32,460 nucleotides of DNA. Source: an uncultured bacterium. Its GTDB lineage: Bacteria; Planctomycetota; UBA1135; GCA-002686595. Of this stretch, positions 14,693-23,243 are shown piece after piece (positions within the stretch are counted from its first letter, which is position 1; each line of letters starts with the position of its first letter). The stretch is from NCBI GenBank assembly GCA_937896235.1, contig CALBMX010000079.1, positions 1-32,460 of the forward strand. Direction: 5' to 3'. The translations under genes and the position numbers were made by a program. The notes below the pieces were generated by a model. That model saw only the letters and a list, made by a program, of their open reading frames with translations. It made no database searches and was not told the origin of the DNA.

Positions 14693-15976
14693 TTATGCGT
14701 GTTGCGGGCTGCGGCGTGCAGCTGTCACTGCGGCTTCGAGGTCGCGGAGAATGTCCACAGGGCTCTCTAGGCCGATCGACAGGCGGATTCCGGTCGATGA
14801 GGGAGCACCCGAATCCGTATAGGAAGAGTGCGTCATGTTCGCAGGACTCTCAATCAAGGTCTTCGTGTGGCCGAGGCTGACCGCAAGGGTCACGGAATAG
14901 GCGTTCTTCGCGATGTAGTTCAAGAGGCCCTTCGCGTCGATGATCGAGTCGTCCACAGTGAAGTAGATCATGTTGCCAGGCGCAAAATCGTCGTCAAAGT
15001 CGCGCAGCTGCTTGAGGGCGAGCTCGCGCTGGGGGAAGCTCTCGAGGCCCGGGTAGGCGACATTGAGGATGCCCTCAACGCTCTCCAGCCATGGCGCAAC
15101 GATGTTCGCAGTGTATTGTTGGCGCTTGAGGCGCAACGGTAACGTCGGAAGGCCATAGACCATGATGGCCCACGCGGATTTTGACGAGAGGATCGCGCCG
15201 AAGTCTTTGCGATATAACAACAGGCCCACCAGCATGGATTTGGGAGCGATGACAGCTCCTCCAATCTCGGTGCCGAAGCCGCCGATATTTTTCGTCAAGC
15301 TGTGCAGCACCACATCGGCCCCGTGCTCGAGCGGACGCTGGCAGAACGGCGTTGCAAAGGTGTTATCGACATAGATGAGCAGCTTGCGTCCCTCGGGCCG
15401 GTCTTGGTTGATCCCGTCGGTGAAGGCTCGCAGAGCGCTCAGGTCAATGAGCTCGAGGGTGGGGTTCGAGGGCGTCTCCATGAACAGCACACGCGTGTTG
15501 TCGTTTACAAGAGCTCGAAGCGAGGTGATGTCGTTGAGGTCCGCACGGTGCACGGGCATACCCTGTTTGGGGTACCAGTTCGTGAACAGGGAGTGCGTGC
15601 ACCCGTAGACGATGCGGTGGGTGACAACCTCGTCGCCGGGGATGAGGATCGAGCTCATCGAAGCCGAGATTGCCGCCATGCCCGAGGCGAAGGTCACGCA
15701 ACACTCGCCGCGCTCCGCGTCGCAGAGCTCGCCTTCGAGAATCGAGCGGGTGGGCTCGTCCAGGCGATCGTAGATGTAGACCGGCGTATCGCCGTCGTCC
15801 TGGACGTACTGCCCGAACTCGGTGAATCCGCGGGCGCCCCTTTCCACGGAGTCGAGTCGATACGTTGTCGACGAGGAGAGCGGCGGTGTGACGTGGTGAC
15901 TAAAGTCCCATTTTGCGGAGTGGGAGGGTCCGTGGACAAGCTTTGTGGTTGGCTTGTAGTTGTCGTTATTCGACAT
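14693..15976 (-). CDS. Trans-sulfuration-family PLP enzyme, methionine gamma-lyase-like
   Basis: 427 residues, slightly longer than the usual ~400. This is a fold-type I PLP enzyme of the Cys/Met metabolism family. The Schiff-base lysine is Lys229 in HSLTKNIGG, with the cofactor aspartate Asp204 in VDNTFATP and the SNP motif at 170-172. The segment VYGCT (123-127) has the Cys and Tyr that mark methionine gamma-lyases; cystathionine synthases and lyases usually have YGGT. The normal phosphate-binding YSRxxNPT is YDRLDEPT here (69-76), which keeps Tyr and Arg but changes Ser and Asn. Expected chemistry is gamma- or beta-elimination, or replacement, on methionine, cystathionine or O-acylhomoserine; the exact substrate is open. 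It is divergent from the GGDEF-EAL gene. The start ATG lacks a Shine-Dalgarno. Confidence 0.8.
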   Translation of the reverse strand: MSNNDNYKPTTKLVHGPSHSAKWDFSHHVTPPLSSSTTYRLDSVERGARGFTEFGQYVQDDGDTPVYIYDRLDEPTRSILEGELCDAERGECCVTFASGMAAISASMSSILIPGDEVVTHRIVYGCTHSLFTNWYPKQGMPVHRADLNDITSLRALVNDNTRVLFMETPSNPTLELIDLSALRAFTDGINQDRPEGRKLLIYVDNTFATPFCQRPLEHGADVVLHSLTKNIGGFGTEIGGAVIAPKSMLVGLLLYRKDFGAILSSKSAWAIMVYGLPTLPLRLKRQQYTANIVAPWLESVEGILNVAYPGLESFPQRELALKQLRDFDDDFAPGNMIYFTVDDSIIDAKGLLNYIAKNAYSVTLAVSLGHTKTLIESPANMTHSSYTDSGAPSSTGIRLSIGLESPVDILRDLEAAVTAARRSPQHA

Positions 15977-16129
15977 GACGTGTCTGATTTGGAGCAGGTG
16001 TTCACCCGCACATCTTGGAAGCCTGCCCGGACCCTACGGACAATCGGCTTCAAGCAGGGGAAGGGTCTCCAGGAGAAGTTGGCCAAAATGGAATAAATCC
16101 ATGGGCTCGCACCTTCCTAGGTCCCCTGC

Positions 16130-16159
16130 GTGACATAGTCTCTAGGTACTCATTATAGG
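16130..16159 (+). promoter_or_regulatory. Candidate sigma-70-type promoter for the GGDEF-EAL gene
   Basis: GTGACA (16130-16135) and TATAGG (16154-16159) stand 18 nt apart, 79 nt before the ATG at 16239. The match to consensus is 5 of 6 and 4 of 6. It is seen by eye only. Confidence 0.35.
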
Positions 16160-16238
16160 ACGCTTTCGAGGGCCTTCTAGGGGTGAGCGATTCTAACTTC
16201 ACTATTTCCGATCACTGCGAATAGCTTCTCTACCGCAC

Positions 16239-17981
16239 ATGACTCTGCCTTCTGCACGCATTCTTCTTGTCTCTACTTCTTCCGGGGGGATGGCCAGCCT
16301 TGTCGGCAGCCTAACTTCGGGGCCGAGCCGCTTCGAAGTCACGCGCGCAACCTCGGCAAAGGAAGCGGGCGACCTGCTGGCAGAGCAGCAGTTTGACGCC
16401 GTTGTTTTTGAGGCACCCGACACAGCTATAGCTCTTGATGGCGTGCGTCTTTTCCACCGCTTTCACTCCAGTGTTCCGCTTGTTGTGATCTTGGCGGAGA
16501 GCACACCTGAGGTGGAGATCGAATTGAAGAGGGAGGGCGCTCGCGACGTGCTGACAAGTATGTGCCTTACGTGCGACTCCGATAGTGTCTTGCGGCGTGT
16601 CCTCGGACACCTCATCGAAAATCGCCGCCTGGTTCGAGAGCTCGAGCGGGCGCGCCAACTCGGCCTGCACCTCGCTCACCATGACACGCTCACTGGACTG
16701 CCCAATCGCCAGCTCTTTCGGACGCGCTTACGCGAAGCACTCGCCCGTGCTCGTCGCCATCCACGCCCACTTGCGGTCTTCTTTATCGACCTCGACCGCT
16801 TCAAGAAAATCAACGACACCCTTGGCCACAACATCGGCGATCTACTGCTGATCGAAGTGGGGCGTCGGATTCGGACCTGCTTGCGTGAGACAGATCTTGT
16901 GGCACGTCGTGGCGGCGACGAGTTCACGGTTATCTTAGACGGAGTCGCCAACGGCCAAGCCGCCGCCCGTGCCGCCGGCAAGATCCTCGAGGCACTTGCA
17001 GAGCCGCTAGTACTCGATGGCAACACCCTACGCGTCGGCGCGAGTATCGGGATTAGCCTTGCGCCGGCAGACGGCCACGATGTTGAGGCGCTCGTCCGCT
17101 GTGCTGATATCGCCATGTATCGAGCAAAAGCGCGCGGAGGCGGTTTCGAGTTCTTTCTGCCCGAGATGGGACAGCGCACGATCAAGTGGATTGATCTCGA
17201 AAACGATCTACGCCGTGCAATCGATCGCTCTGAATTCGTCTTGCACTACCAGCCCATTCTCAATGTCGAGCGTGGCAATCTATCGTGCCTAGAGGCCCTC
17301 GTGCGCTGGCAGCACCCCGAGCGGGGACTCATCTTTCCCGACGAGTTTATTGGCCTAGCGGAAGAGTCGGGTTTGATCACCGCGCTTGGTGAGCAGGTCC
17401 TTCTCATGGCTTGCAAGCAAAACAAGGAGTGGCAGAATGCGGGACTTCCGATTGTGCCGGTTGCCGTCAATTTCTCCGCAAAGCAGTTTCAAGTGGGGCG
17501 CCCCGTGGACTTGGTGCGCTCGGTTTTGGACGAGACCGGGCTCTCACCCGATTTCCTTGATATCGAGCTGACGGAGTCCGCCGTGATGGCCGATCCCTCG
17601 TTTGCAACCGAGACGCTGCGACGTATGCGCGACCTGGGTCTGCGCATCGCCATCGACGACTTCGGCACGGGCCACTCGTCCCTGGCTTACCTCAAGCGCT
17701 TCCCGATCACAAAGCTCAAGATCGACAAGGCATTTGTGGGCGCGGTTATGCGCGACCCCAAAGATGCCGCGATCACACGGGCGATCATCTCCATGGCGCA
17801 CAACCTGCAACTCAAGGCTGTCGCCGAGGGTGTAGAGACAAGAGAGCAGCTTGAGTTCCTTCGGCATCCCGGCTGCGACGAGGTGCAGGGCTACCTCCTG
17901 GCCCGCCCCCAAGCTCCGCAACATATAGAAAACCTGTTGCGAGGCGAGAGCCCCCTGACGGCTGCCCCAGTTTTGAACTAG
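16239..17981 (+). CDS. Cyclic-di-GMP enzyme: receiver-like, GGDEF and EAL domains
   Basis: 580 residues without membrane segments. Residues 5-125 form a receiver-like domain, but the usual phospho-acceptor strand reads VVFEAPD, with Glu where Asp would be expected, so it is probably not phosphorylated in the ordinary way. The GGDEF domain (about 148-308) keeps GGDEF at 225-229 and an I-site RETD at 216-219, so synthesis with product inhibition is plausible. The EAL domain (about 320-570) keeps EAL at 352-354, Asn411, Glu443, Asp473-Asp474 (DDFGTG), Lys494, Glu530 and Gln550, so phosphodiesterase activity is also plausible. Both activities look intact; the net direction is unknown. The stop is only 5 nt from the convergent stop of the next gene, without a terminator hairpin. 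Confidence 0.93.
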   Translation: MTLPSARILLVSTSSGGMASLVGSLTSGPSRFEVTRATSAKEAGDLLAEQQFDAVVFEAPDTAIALDGVRLFHRFHSSVPLVVILAESTPEVEIELKREGARDVLTSMCLTCDSDSVLRRVLGHLIENRRLVRELERARQLGLHLAHHDTLTGLPNRQLFRTRLREALARARRHPRPLAVFFIDLDRFKKINDTLGHNIGDLLLIEVGRRIRTCLRETDLVARRGGDEFTVILDGVANGQAAARAAGKILEALAEPLVLDGNTLRVGASIGISLAPADGHDVEALVRCADIAMYRAKARGGGFEFFLPEMGQRTIKWIDLENDLRRAIDRSEFVLHYQPILNVERGNLSCLEALVRWQHPERGLIFPDEFIGLAEESGLITALGEQVLLMACKQNKEWQNAGLPIVPVAVNFSAKQFQVGRPVDLVRSVLDETGLSPDFLDIELTESAVMADPSFATETLRRMRDLGLRIAIDDFGTGHSSLAYLKRFPITKLKIDKAFVGAVMRDPKDAAITRAIISMAHNLQLKAVAEGVETREQLEFLRHPGCDEVQGYLLARPQAPQHIENLLRGESPLTAAPVLN

Positions 17982-17986
17982 GCGGC

Positions 17987-18817
17987 CTACGCCAGCCCGA
18001 TCGCGCCTACGCCCTCTTCATCCATGCCAAGGGCGTGGGCCAGCTCGTGGTAAAGCGTGATCTCGATTTCGGCTGCCAGCTCTTCGGGGCTGGTTACAAC
18101 GCGCTCCAAGTTGCGCTGAAAGATGTGGATCGAGCTGGGCGGCTCTTCGATGTAGAGGCCAAGCAGGTCCGGCGGCGTCGCAGAGGGCGAACCGCCGGTC
18201 CGCATTAGACCGCGGGTCGGAACGGGATCAATAACGACGGGAAGCGTGTCTAATTTAGCTCGAAACGACTCGGGCAAGTTCTTGGCAGCAGTCCCGACGA
18301 TAGCTTCAAACTCATCGGGCGACAGGTGCAGAGGAGCAACGCCACGTGCCGACTCCAGGTGTGCGTCCGCCGCGTCGTAGTCGCCCAGCAGGTCGCTGCA
18401 GAGCGCCAGGCGCTCGTGATGAGAGGCCGCCTCTTCGGGATCTGCACCGTCCAGTAATCTGGCAAATGCGTCGCATGCTTCTTCCGTGCGCCACTCGGCC
18501 AGTAGAACCTCGCCACTTGCGCGCACCAGGTCGGCATCGTTCGTCCACTCGCCTTGAAGCGCGGGTGGTTGCGAGGCGATTGTCGCATCGGCGACATTGA
18601 GTGCGGACCGCGCACCTTTCAGGTCACCAAGTGATAAAAGGGCAAGGACCTGTAGAAGGATGAGCTCGCCAAAAATCGCTTCGATTTCAGTGCCGTTAGC
18701 CTCGTCCTCGGTGAAGTTTGCCAGGTGCTCCAAGGTGGCAACTGGATCGTCTCCTTCCAAACAGGACCAAGCTAGATCGAGGACGTGGGGTGTTTTAGAA
18801 GAGTCGATAGTGCTCAT
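17987..18817 (-). CDS. TPR-like domain fused to a zincin-type metallopeptidase domain
   Basis: 276 residues. The N-terminal part (about 10-160) is helical with TPR-like pairs rich in Ala, Leu and Glu (LLQVLALLSLGDLKGARSAL, LCSDLLGDYDAADAHLESA). The C-terminal part (about 168-276) matches the small bacterial zincin family (PF06262-like). Its pattern includes FEAIV, a LPVVIDPVP stretch, DLLGLY, an IHIFQRNLERV strand, and the zinc motif HELAHALGMDE (257-267) with Glu258 as catalytic base. It has no signal peptide and is probably cytoplasmic. Family members usually lack the N-terminal helical domain, so this is a fusion. Its substrate is unknown. It lies downstream of the sulfatase-like gene on the same strand (123-nt gap), possibly co-transcribed. 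Confidence 0.8.
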   Translation of the reverse strand: MSTIDSSKTPHVLDLAWSCLEGDDPVATLEHLANFTEDEANGTEIEAIFGELILLQVLALLSLGDLKGARSALNVADATIASQPPALQGEWTNDADLVRASGEVLLAEWRTEEACDAFARLLDGADPEEAASHHERLALCSDLLGDYDAADAHLESARGVAPLHLSPDEFEAIVGTAAKNLPESFRAKLDTLPVVIDPVPTRGLMRTGGSPSATPPDLLGLYIEEPPSSIHIFQRNLERVVTSPEELAAEIEITLYHELAHALGMDEEGVGAIGLA

Positions 18818-18940
18818 AATTCGAAGTGGGGGGCAGACGCGAAAAGGGCGTCCCCGATTATCGCAGTTTTGTTCGTGTGGAGATGGATAATCCCAGAGGT
18901 CGCTCCCGCGATGGCGGGTTTGGTTCCGGGAGGCGCAGAG

Positions 18941-20455
18941 CTAGTCCTCTCCCGCTTTGTCGAAATATCCCAGGCGCTCGAGTTCTGCGTGGTGGTCCGG
19001 TGTGAGAAGTGCGCCGCCGTGATTCGGTGTACTTGGCATGTGAGCCTTGGTTCGCTCGACCTGCTCAAGGGCGCTCCGTGTTCGTTCGATTAGGGGGTGC
19101 GCGCTCGCGGGGTAGTTGTGAATCTCAATGACCTTTCGCTCCTTGGGATCCGCTGCCAAGTCGACAATCGATGCGATTTGGGTGGTGGCGTTAAGGACGA
19201 CTTTCCAGCGCTCATTAGCCTCACCATTGAAGCGTAGGCCCGCAAGGTCAATTCCACGATAGGGGACGTCCAGACGCATCAGTTGGGGGAAACCAAGGTG
19301 GTTTGGATTCTCCCACAGGGGGCGTAAGCTGGTTCCAATGAAGCCCGCCTCATCCTTAGTGCTCATCGAATTGGGCAGCGCGGAATCCGTGAGGTCGGCG
19401 ACGGTGGCGAAGATGTCTTGAATGCGCGCTTGACCGTTGGCGACGGTCTCTCTGGGCAGCACTCCGGGTAGTCGCATGATGAGCGGTACGCGAACGACCT
19501 CGTCATAGAGAGTCCGCTGGTGACCCCAGCGATCGTGGTCAAAGAACTCTTCGCCGTGATCGGAGACAAGGATGACCAACGTGTCGTCGGCAAGCTCTAG
19601 TTCGTCCAGGCGAGAAAGTAGGCGGCCGACCTCGCTATCCGTAAAAGCAAGCTCGGAGTGATAGAGCGCAAGTAGATCTTTTGCCGACCTCTCATTCCAA
19701 TCACTCTTGAGCTTGTCGACCTCCCATTTGCCATGCACATCCGCCGTCTCAGGATCAAAGTCGTCGCGGGCAAAGCGGTCGACGAATTCCGCGGGGGCCA
19801 TATAGTCGTAATGCGGATCCCACCAGTGAACGAAACAGAAGAACGGGTCGTCACCCCTCGCCATGTCCGCCAAAAAATCGGACGCGGCATCGACGAGCGC
19901 TGGGCTGGTGATGTCCTCGTGGGAGTCCTTGTGAACCGCAACCATCGCACCGGGGCGCTCGTCGGCAAAAACACTTAGGTCGGGGTGATTCGAGCCCTTG
20001 TTTTCGTACGTCTCGAAGCCATTGGCAAAACCGAAGACGGGGTGAAGGTTTGGGCCGCTGAAGAAACCGGCAGTGCGGTAGCCTCGCGCGCCGAGAGTCT
20101 CGGCGAGCGTTCCGATCGCTGGATCGAGCCTCTGGTGGTTATCCGTAACGCCGTGCAGCCTATCGGGCAGGCCAGTAAGTAGCGCCATGTGGGCCGGCAA
20201 GGTCCAGGACGTTGTGCTGACGGCCTGGGTAAACCGCACACCACCGTTGGCGAGTGCGTCGATGTTTGGGCTGATGACCGAGGCGGGTTTCCAGGGCGAG
20301 ATGCCACCGTAGATGGACAGCTCATCGGGCCGGACGCTGTCGAGTGAGAGCAGAAGGACGTTGGGGCGTCGGGACCCGACGTCTGGAGTTTCGGCACCGC
20401 AGGAGATGGGGAGGAGAGCCAAAAGGAGGAGAAGCGGGCGGAGGGGAACAGTCAT
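18941..20455 (-). CDS. Sulfatase-superfamily lipoprotein with Thr at the nucleophile position
   Basis: 504 residues from ATG 20455, chosen because it opens directly into a hydrophobic signal segment (PLLLLLALLPISC, Cys19 as probable lipid site). A longer open frame to 20506 exists but adds an unlikely N-terminus. The alkaline-phosphatase superfamily fold is clear: the first metal Asp in LLLSLDSVRPDEL, the motif WTLPAHMALLTG, VILVSDHGEEFFDH, and WGHQRTLYDEVVRVPLI. In the position of the sulfatase formylglycine precursor (Cys or Ser in C/S-x-P-x-R) stands Thr85, followed by Leu-Pro-Ala-His. Thr nucleophiles occur in phosphotransferase and phosphodiesterase members of this superfamily, so desulfation may not be its reaction. 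It probably acts at the envelope. It diverges from the membrane glycosyltransferase-like gene with only 41 nt between starts. Confidence 0.82.
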   Translation of the reverse strand: MTVPLRPLLLLLALLPISCGAETPDVGSRRPNVLLLSLDSVRPDELSIYGGISPWKPASVISPNIDALANGGVRFTQAVSTTSWTLPAHMALLTGLPDRLHGVTDNHQRLDPAIGTLAETLGARGYRTAGFFSGPNLHPVFGFANGFETYENKGSNHPDLSVFADERPGAMVAVHKDSHEDITSPALVDAASDFLADMARGDDPFFCFVHWWDPHYDYMAPAEFVDRFARDDFDPETADVHGKWEVDKLKSDWNERSAKDLLALYHSELAFTDSEVGRLLSRLDELELADDTLVILVSDHGEEFFDHDRWGHQRTLYDEVVRVPLIMRLPGVLPRETVANGQARIQDIFATVADLTDSALPNSMSTKDEAGFIGTSLRPLWENPNHLGFPQLMRLDVPYRGIDLAGLRFNGEANERWKVVLNATTQIASIVDLAADPKERKVIEIHNYPASAHPLIERTRSALEQVERTKAHMPSTPNHGGALLTPDHHAELERLGYFDKAGED

Positions 20456-20496
20456 GAATGAGAAGATAACCCAAAGGAGTGGACCCGATTGAGGGT

Positions 20497-22566
20497 ATGG
20501 CCTCAAAAAAAGCGCTCGACATGCTGCCGATGGGGGCTGCGGCTACGCAGACTGTTCGGGTGACGACTGAATCAAATAGAACAAGCCGGGGTTGGGGCGC
20601 TGGACTCCTTGCCTTAGGCATCCTCGCCCTTGGCTTGGATGCGCGTTGGGGTGTGGACAGTAGCGGCGCGAGAAGTTTTCTGCTTGGCCTGCTTGGCGTA
20701 GGTACTTGGGCGGTTCCCCCGGAGGACTTTCTTCGCTTTGCAAGTCACTATGCGCCGGGCTTTGGAGAGGCGCCGTTTGACCTTTCCCAGAGCGCAACTT
20801 TGGCCGGTTGGGTTCACTTGGTCTGTGCTCTCGCGCTAGGTGCTCGACTTGGACCAAGGCTACTCAGGCGGGTCGATCGATCCGTTGGTGGAGGAGTCTG
20901 GCTTGGGGTCGGCTCCGCTTGCGCACTTCTCTTTGCTACGAGTCCCTGGCTCGCCCTATTTCTTGCCGAGCGCAATCCACAATCAGCTCCAGGCTACCTT
21001 GGGCTTGTGGACCTTGTGCGCGGCGCAGGAGTTACCATGGTCTGGGTCGGCGCGGGCCTTCTTTGGGGGACCACCCGCAAGGAAGGCCAGGCCGCGCCTC
21101 CCTCAGGGCGCCTCAACTCCCTGCCCTCCTTGCTGCTCGCCATCGCGGTTGGGGTCTTCGCCCCCCTCTTGCTGTCCCATGCCTTTTTGGCGGACGCACC
21201 CCTTACAAACGATGGCGTAGCCTATCAGTTCCAAGCCGAGCTTTTTGCCGAGGGGGAGCTCCATCGCGACATCGGATTGCTGGCCGACTTCTTCCCGGCT
21301 CGCCAGATCTTGCCGGGAGCATTGGCGACGTCGAAGTACCCGCCCGGGCACTCGTTTGTTTTAGCACCAGGCACGATGTTCGGGATCCCACGGCTCTTGC
21401 CCGCATTGTTCGCGGGTTGGACGATCTTACTCACTTGGTTGCTCGCGCGTCGTTTGTGCTGCCGGTCTGCAGGCGCGGCCGCTTGGATGGTCGCACTGTC
21501 GCCTATGTTTCTTGGGGTCGAGGCGTTGTGGCTCTCCCACGGCACGTCGATCCCCATGTGCGCGCTGTTCTTCTATGCGTGGATTTCGGCGCGGGACCGG
21601 GCGTCCTCAAGCGACCGCTCTCCACTTGTGCCCGCACTGGTCGCAGGCGCTGCGCTCTCCTTGGCGTTTGCAGCACGGCCTATGACCGCTCTGGCCTTTG
21701 CCATTCCCTGTGGAGTCGAGTTTGTCTTGTTCTGGACGCGCAATCGAAAGAGCGCCTCCGGAGCAGCTCTACTCGGCGGTGTTGCGGGTTTTCTTCCGGG
21801 CCTCCTCCTCTTCTACTCCGTGAATGCCGCAATCACGGGAAGTGGCTTCAAGCCAGCCTATTCCCTGTATGCCGAGCTCCTGTCACCAAATGACAAGTGG
21901 GGTCTTAGCAACCTCGGCACCGCGTTTCCGTACACCACGTACAACCTAGCCCGGCTCTCGACCTGGCTCGGTGGGTTCGGTTTTGGTTTTGTCTTGCTGC
22001 TGCTTGGATGGAGAGTCGCGCGCCCCGCAAAGTTCGCTTACCTTGTTCTTAGTATCCCAGTGACTCTGCTCGCCCTGTATTCCCTGCACCGCTTTCAAGG
22101 GATTCCGTGGGTTGGCCCACTTTATCTTGTCGAGGCCGTTCCGCTCTTTGCCCTCGTCGCAAGCGGCGGGCTGCTCAGCCTCTCCGCCAAGCTCTTTGGA
22201 CCGAGGGCAATACCTGCATTTTTCGTTGCACTCCTGTGTAGCTCCGCCGTCTTGTTGAGCACACACCTGGGAACGGCGAAGACCGAGGCGCAACGTCGAG
22301 CGGCACCCTTTGCCGCGGCACTCAACATCGAAGGTGCAGGCCGAGCACTCTTCCTCATCCCGTTGGATGACGCCGTCTCACAAAAGCGCTTCCCTCTGCC
22401 GCCTCCGGCAGACCATGCCGACCTAGTCACTGGCGCGCTAGTCCCGGGTTCGTGGCCAATCTTTGCGAGGGATCTGGGAGCGAGGAATCGCGACTTGTGG
22501 CAACTTCTTGGCCGTCCGCCCACGTGGCTTTGGAGCGGTTCGAGCTATCGTGAAATCGTCTGGTAA
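20497..22566 (+). CDS. Polytopic membrane protein, GT39/ArnT-like glycosyltransferase
   Basis: About 689 residues from ATG 20497; a GTG at 20479 and ATGs at 20521 and 20530 are alternatives. Twelve or so hydrophobic segments can be read, beginning at GWGAGLLALGILALGL. The large first periplasmic loop has the family pattern of dolichol- or undecaprenyl-phosphate-sugar transferases: an acidic residue in LTNDGVAYQFQAELFAEG (Asp239), then KYPPGHSF (from Lys280), comparable with K-x-P-L/P in ArnT and PMT proteins. A C-terminal soluble part follows the last membrane segment. It would use a lipid-linked sugar to modify lipid, glycan or protein on the outer face of the inner membrane; acceptor and sugar are unknown. 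A long hairpin follows the stop. The close divergence from the sulfatase-like lipoprotein gene hints at a shared envelope role. Confidence 0.75.
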   Translation: MASKKALDMLPMGAAATQTVRVTTESNRTSRGWGAGLLALGILALGLDARWGVDSSGARSFLLGLLGVGTWAVPPEDFLRFASHYAPGFGEAPFDLSQSATLAGWVHLVCALALGARLGPRLLRRVDRSVGGGVWLGVGSACALLFATSPWLALFLAERNPQSAPGYLGLVDLVRGAGVTMVWVGAGLLWGTTRKEGQAAPPSGRLNSLPSLLLAIAVGVFAPLLLSHAFLADAPLTNDGVAYQFQAELFAEGELHRDIGLLADFFPARQILPGALATSKYPPGHSFVLAPGTMFGIPRLLPALFAGWTILLTWLLARRLCCRSAGAAAWMVALSPMFLGVEALWLSHGTSIPMCALFFYAWISARDRASSSDRSPLVPALVAGAALSLAFAARPMTALAFAIPCGVEFVLFWTRNRKSASGAALLGGVAGFLPGLLLFYSVNAAITGSGFKPAYSLYAELLSPNDKWGLSNLGTAFPYTTYNLARLSTWLGGFGFGFVLLLLGWRVARPAKFAYLVLSIPVTLLALYSLHRFQGIPWVGPLYLVEAVPLFALVASGGLLSLSAKLFGPRAIPAFFVALLCSSAVLLSTHLGTAKTEAQRRAAPFAAALNIEGAGRALFLIPLDDAVSQKRFPLPPPADHADLVTGALVPGSWPIFARDLGARNRDLWQLLGRPPTWLWSGSSYREIVW

Positions 22567-22582
22567 GAGGCTCGCCAAGCTG

Positions 22583-22625
22583 AGAGGGTCGCCCCTCAGT
22601 CCGAAGACTCAGGAGGCGACCCTCT
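22583..22625. terminator. Long hairpin with CGAA loop between convergent genes
   Basis: AGAGGGTCGCC (22583-22593) pairs perfectly with GGCGACCCTCT (22615-22625). The stem continues through CCT/AGG and AGTC/GACT, with one C-C mismatch and one bulged A, to a CGAA tetraloop. A pyrimidine-rich stretch (CTTCCTTCTT) follows on the plus strand. It sits between the glycosyltransferase-like stop and the stress-protein stop, so it probably works in both directions. Confidence 0.75.
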
Positions 22626-22659
22626 CTTCCTTCTTGGAGTGCTCTGGGAAGCCGACGGA

Positions 22660-23103
22660 TTAGCTGCGCGGGAAAACAAGCACGGGAACATGAGCGTGGC
22701 GCAGAACGGCCTCGGCAACACTTCCGAGGATCAGTCGGCGGAATCCACTGCGCCCATGGCTTGAGAGTGCGATCAAATCGAAATCGTGCTCGGTGGCATA
22801 GGTGGCAATGGCCTCCGCAACCCGTGGAGCGCTGATCACACAGGTTTGGACGTCAAGACCCCCTGGCATCTCTGCCGCCTGTTCGGCGATACGCTTTTCG
22901 GCGTCCTCGATCAAGGACGGGATGGAGGGAGCGTGAATCGGGGGTGCAAGCGGCGCACCGTGCGCAACGATGGGGACATCCTCAACAATGTAAAGTAAGG
23001 TCACACGGGCCTGTTGTGCCGCAGCGAACTCCGCCATCGGCTTGAAGGTACGAAGAGACTCTTCGGAGAGGTCTGTAGTGAGTAGGATCTTCTTCGGTTC
23101 CAT
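22660..23103 (-). CDS. Universal stress protein (UspA family)
   Basis: 147 residues from ATG 23103, matching the usual 140-150; the open frame further upstream adds an N-terminus foreign to the family. The Rossmann-like alpha/beta fold begins with [13 protein letters not shown]. The nucleotide-binding signature is [23 protein letters not shown], i.e. H-G-x9-G-S with the following helix, and the final strand is PVLVFPR. These indicate an ATP-binding Usp. A weak GGAA stands before the start. It lies downstream of nth on the same strand with a 140-nt gap, so it may have its own promoter or be read through from nth. Single-domain Usps act as stress-induced signalling or chaperone-like proteins; the specific trigger is unknown. 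Confidence 0.88.
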   Translation of the reverse strand: MEPKKILLTTDLSEESLRTFKPMAEFAAAQQARVTLLYIVEDVPIVAHGAPLAPPIHAPSIPSLIEDAEKRIAEQAAEMPGGLDVQTCVISAPRVAEAIATYATEHDFDLIALSSHGRSGFRRLILGSVAEAVLRHAHVPVLVFPRS

Positions 23104-23243
23104 AGCGATTCCGGGCGAACTTAGAAGGGCAGTCTGGGTGAGTGCTCGGGCGAGCAGGATCTCATCGATCAACTTGCTAACTCTCTTATAAGACAAAGCG
23201 GAGGGAGATCTCCAGCAACTCGCCAAAAACTAAGGGATGGCTT

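Noticed and set aside
15302..16096. 264-codon plus-strand frame opposite the PLP enzyme gene
   Set aside because: Shadow of a strongly conserved minus-strand gene in GC-rich DNA; its product resembles nothing known.
20808..21893. 361-codon frame inside the membrane protein gene
   Set aside because: Same strand, other frame; Arg/Ser-rich product typical of a shadow in GC-rich coding DNA.
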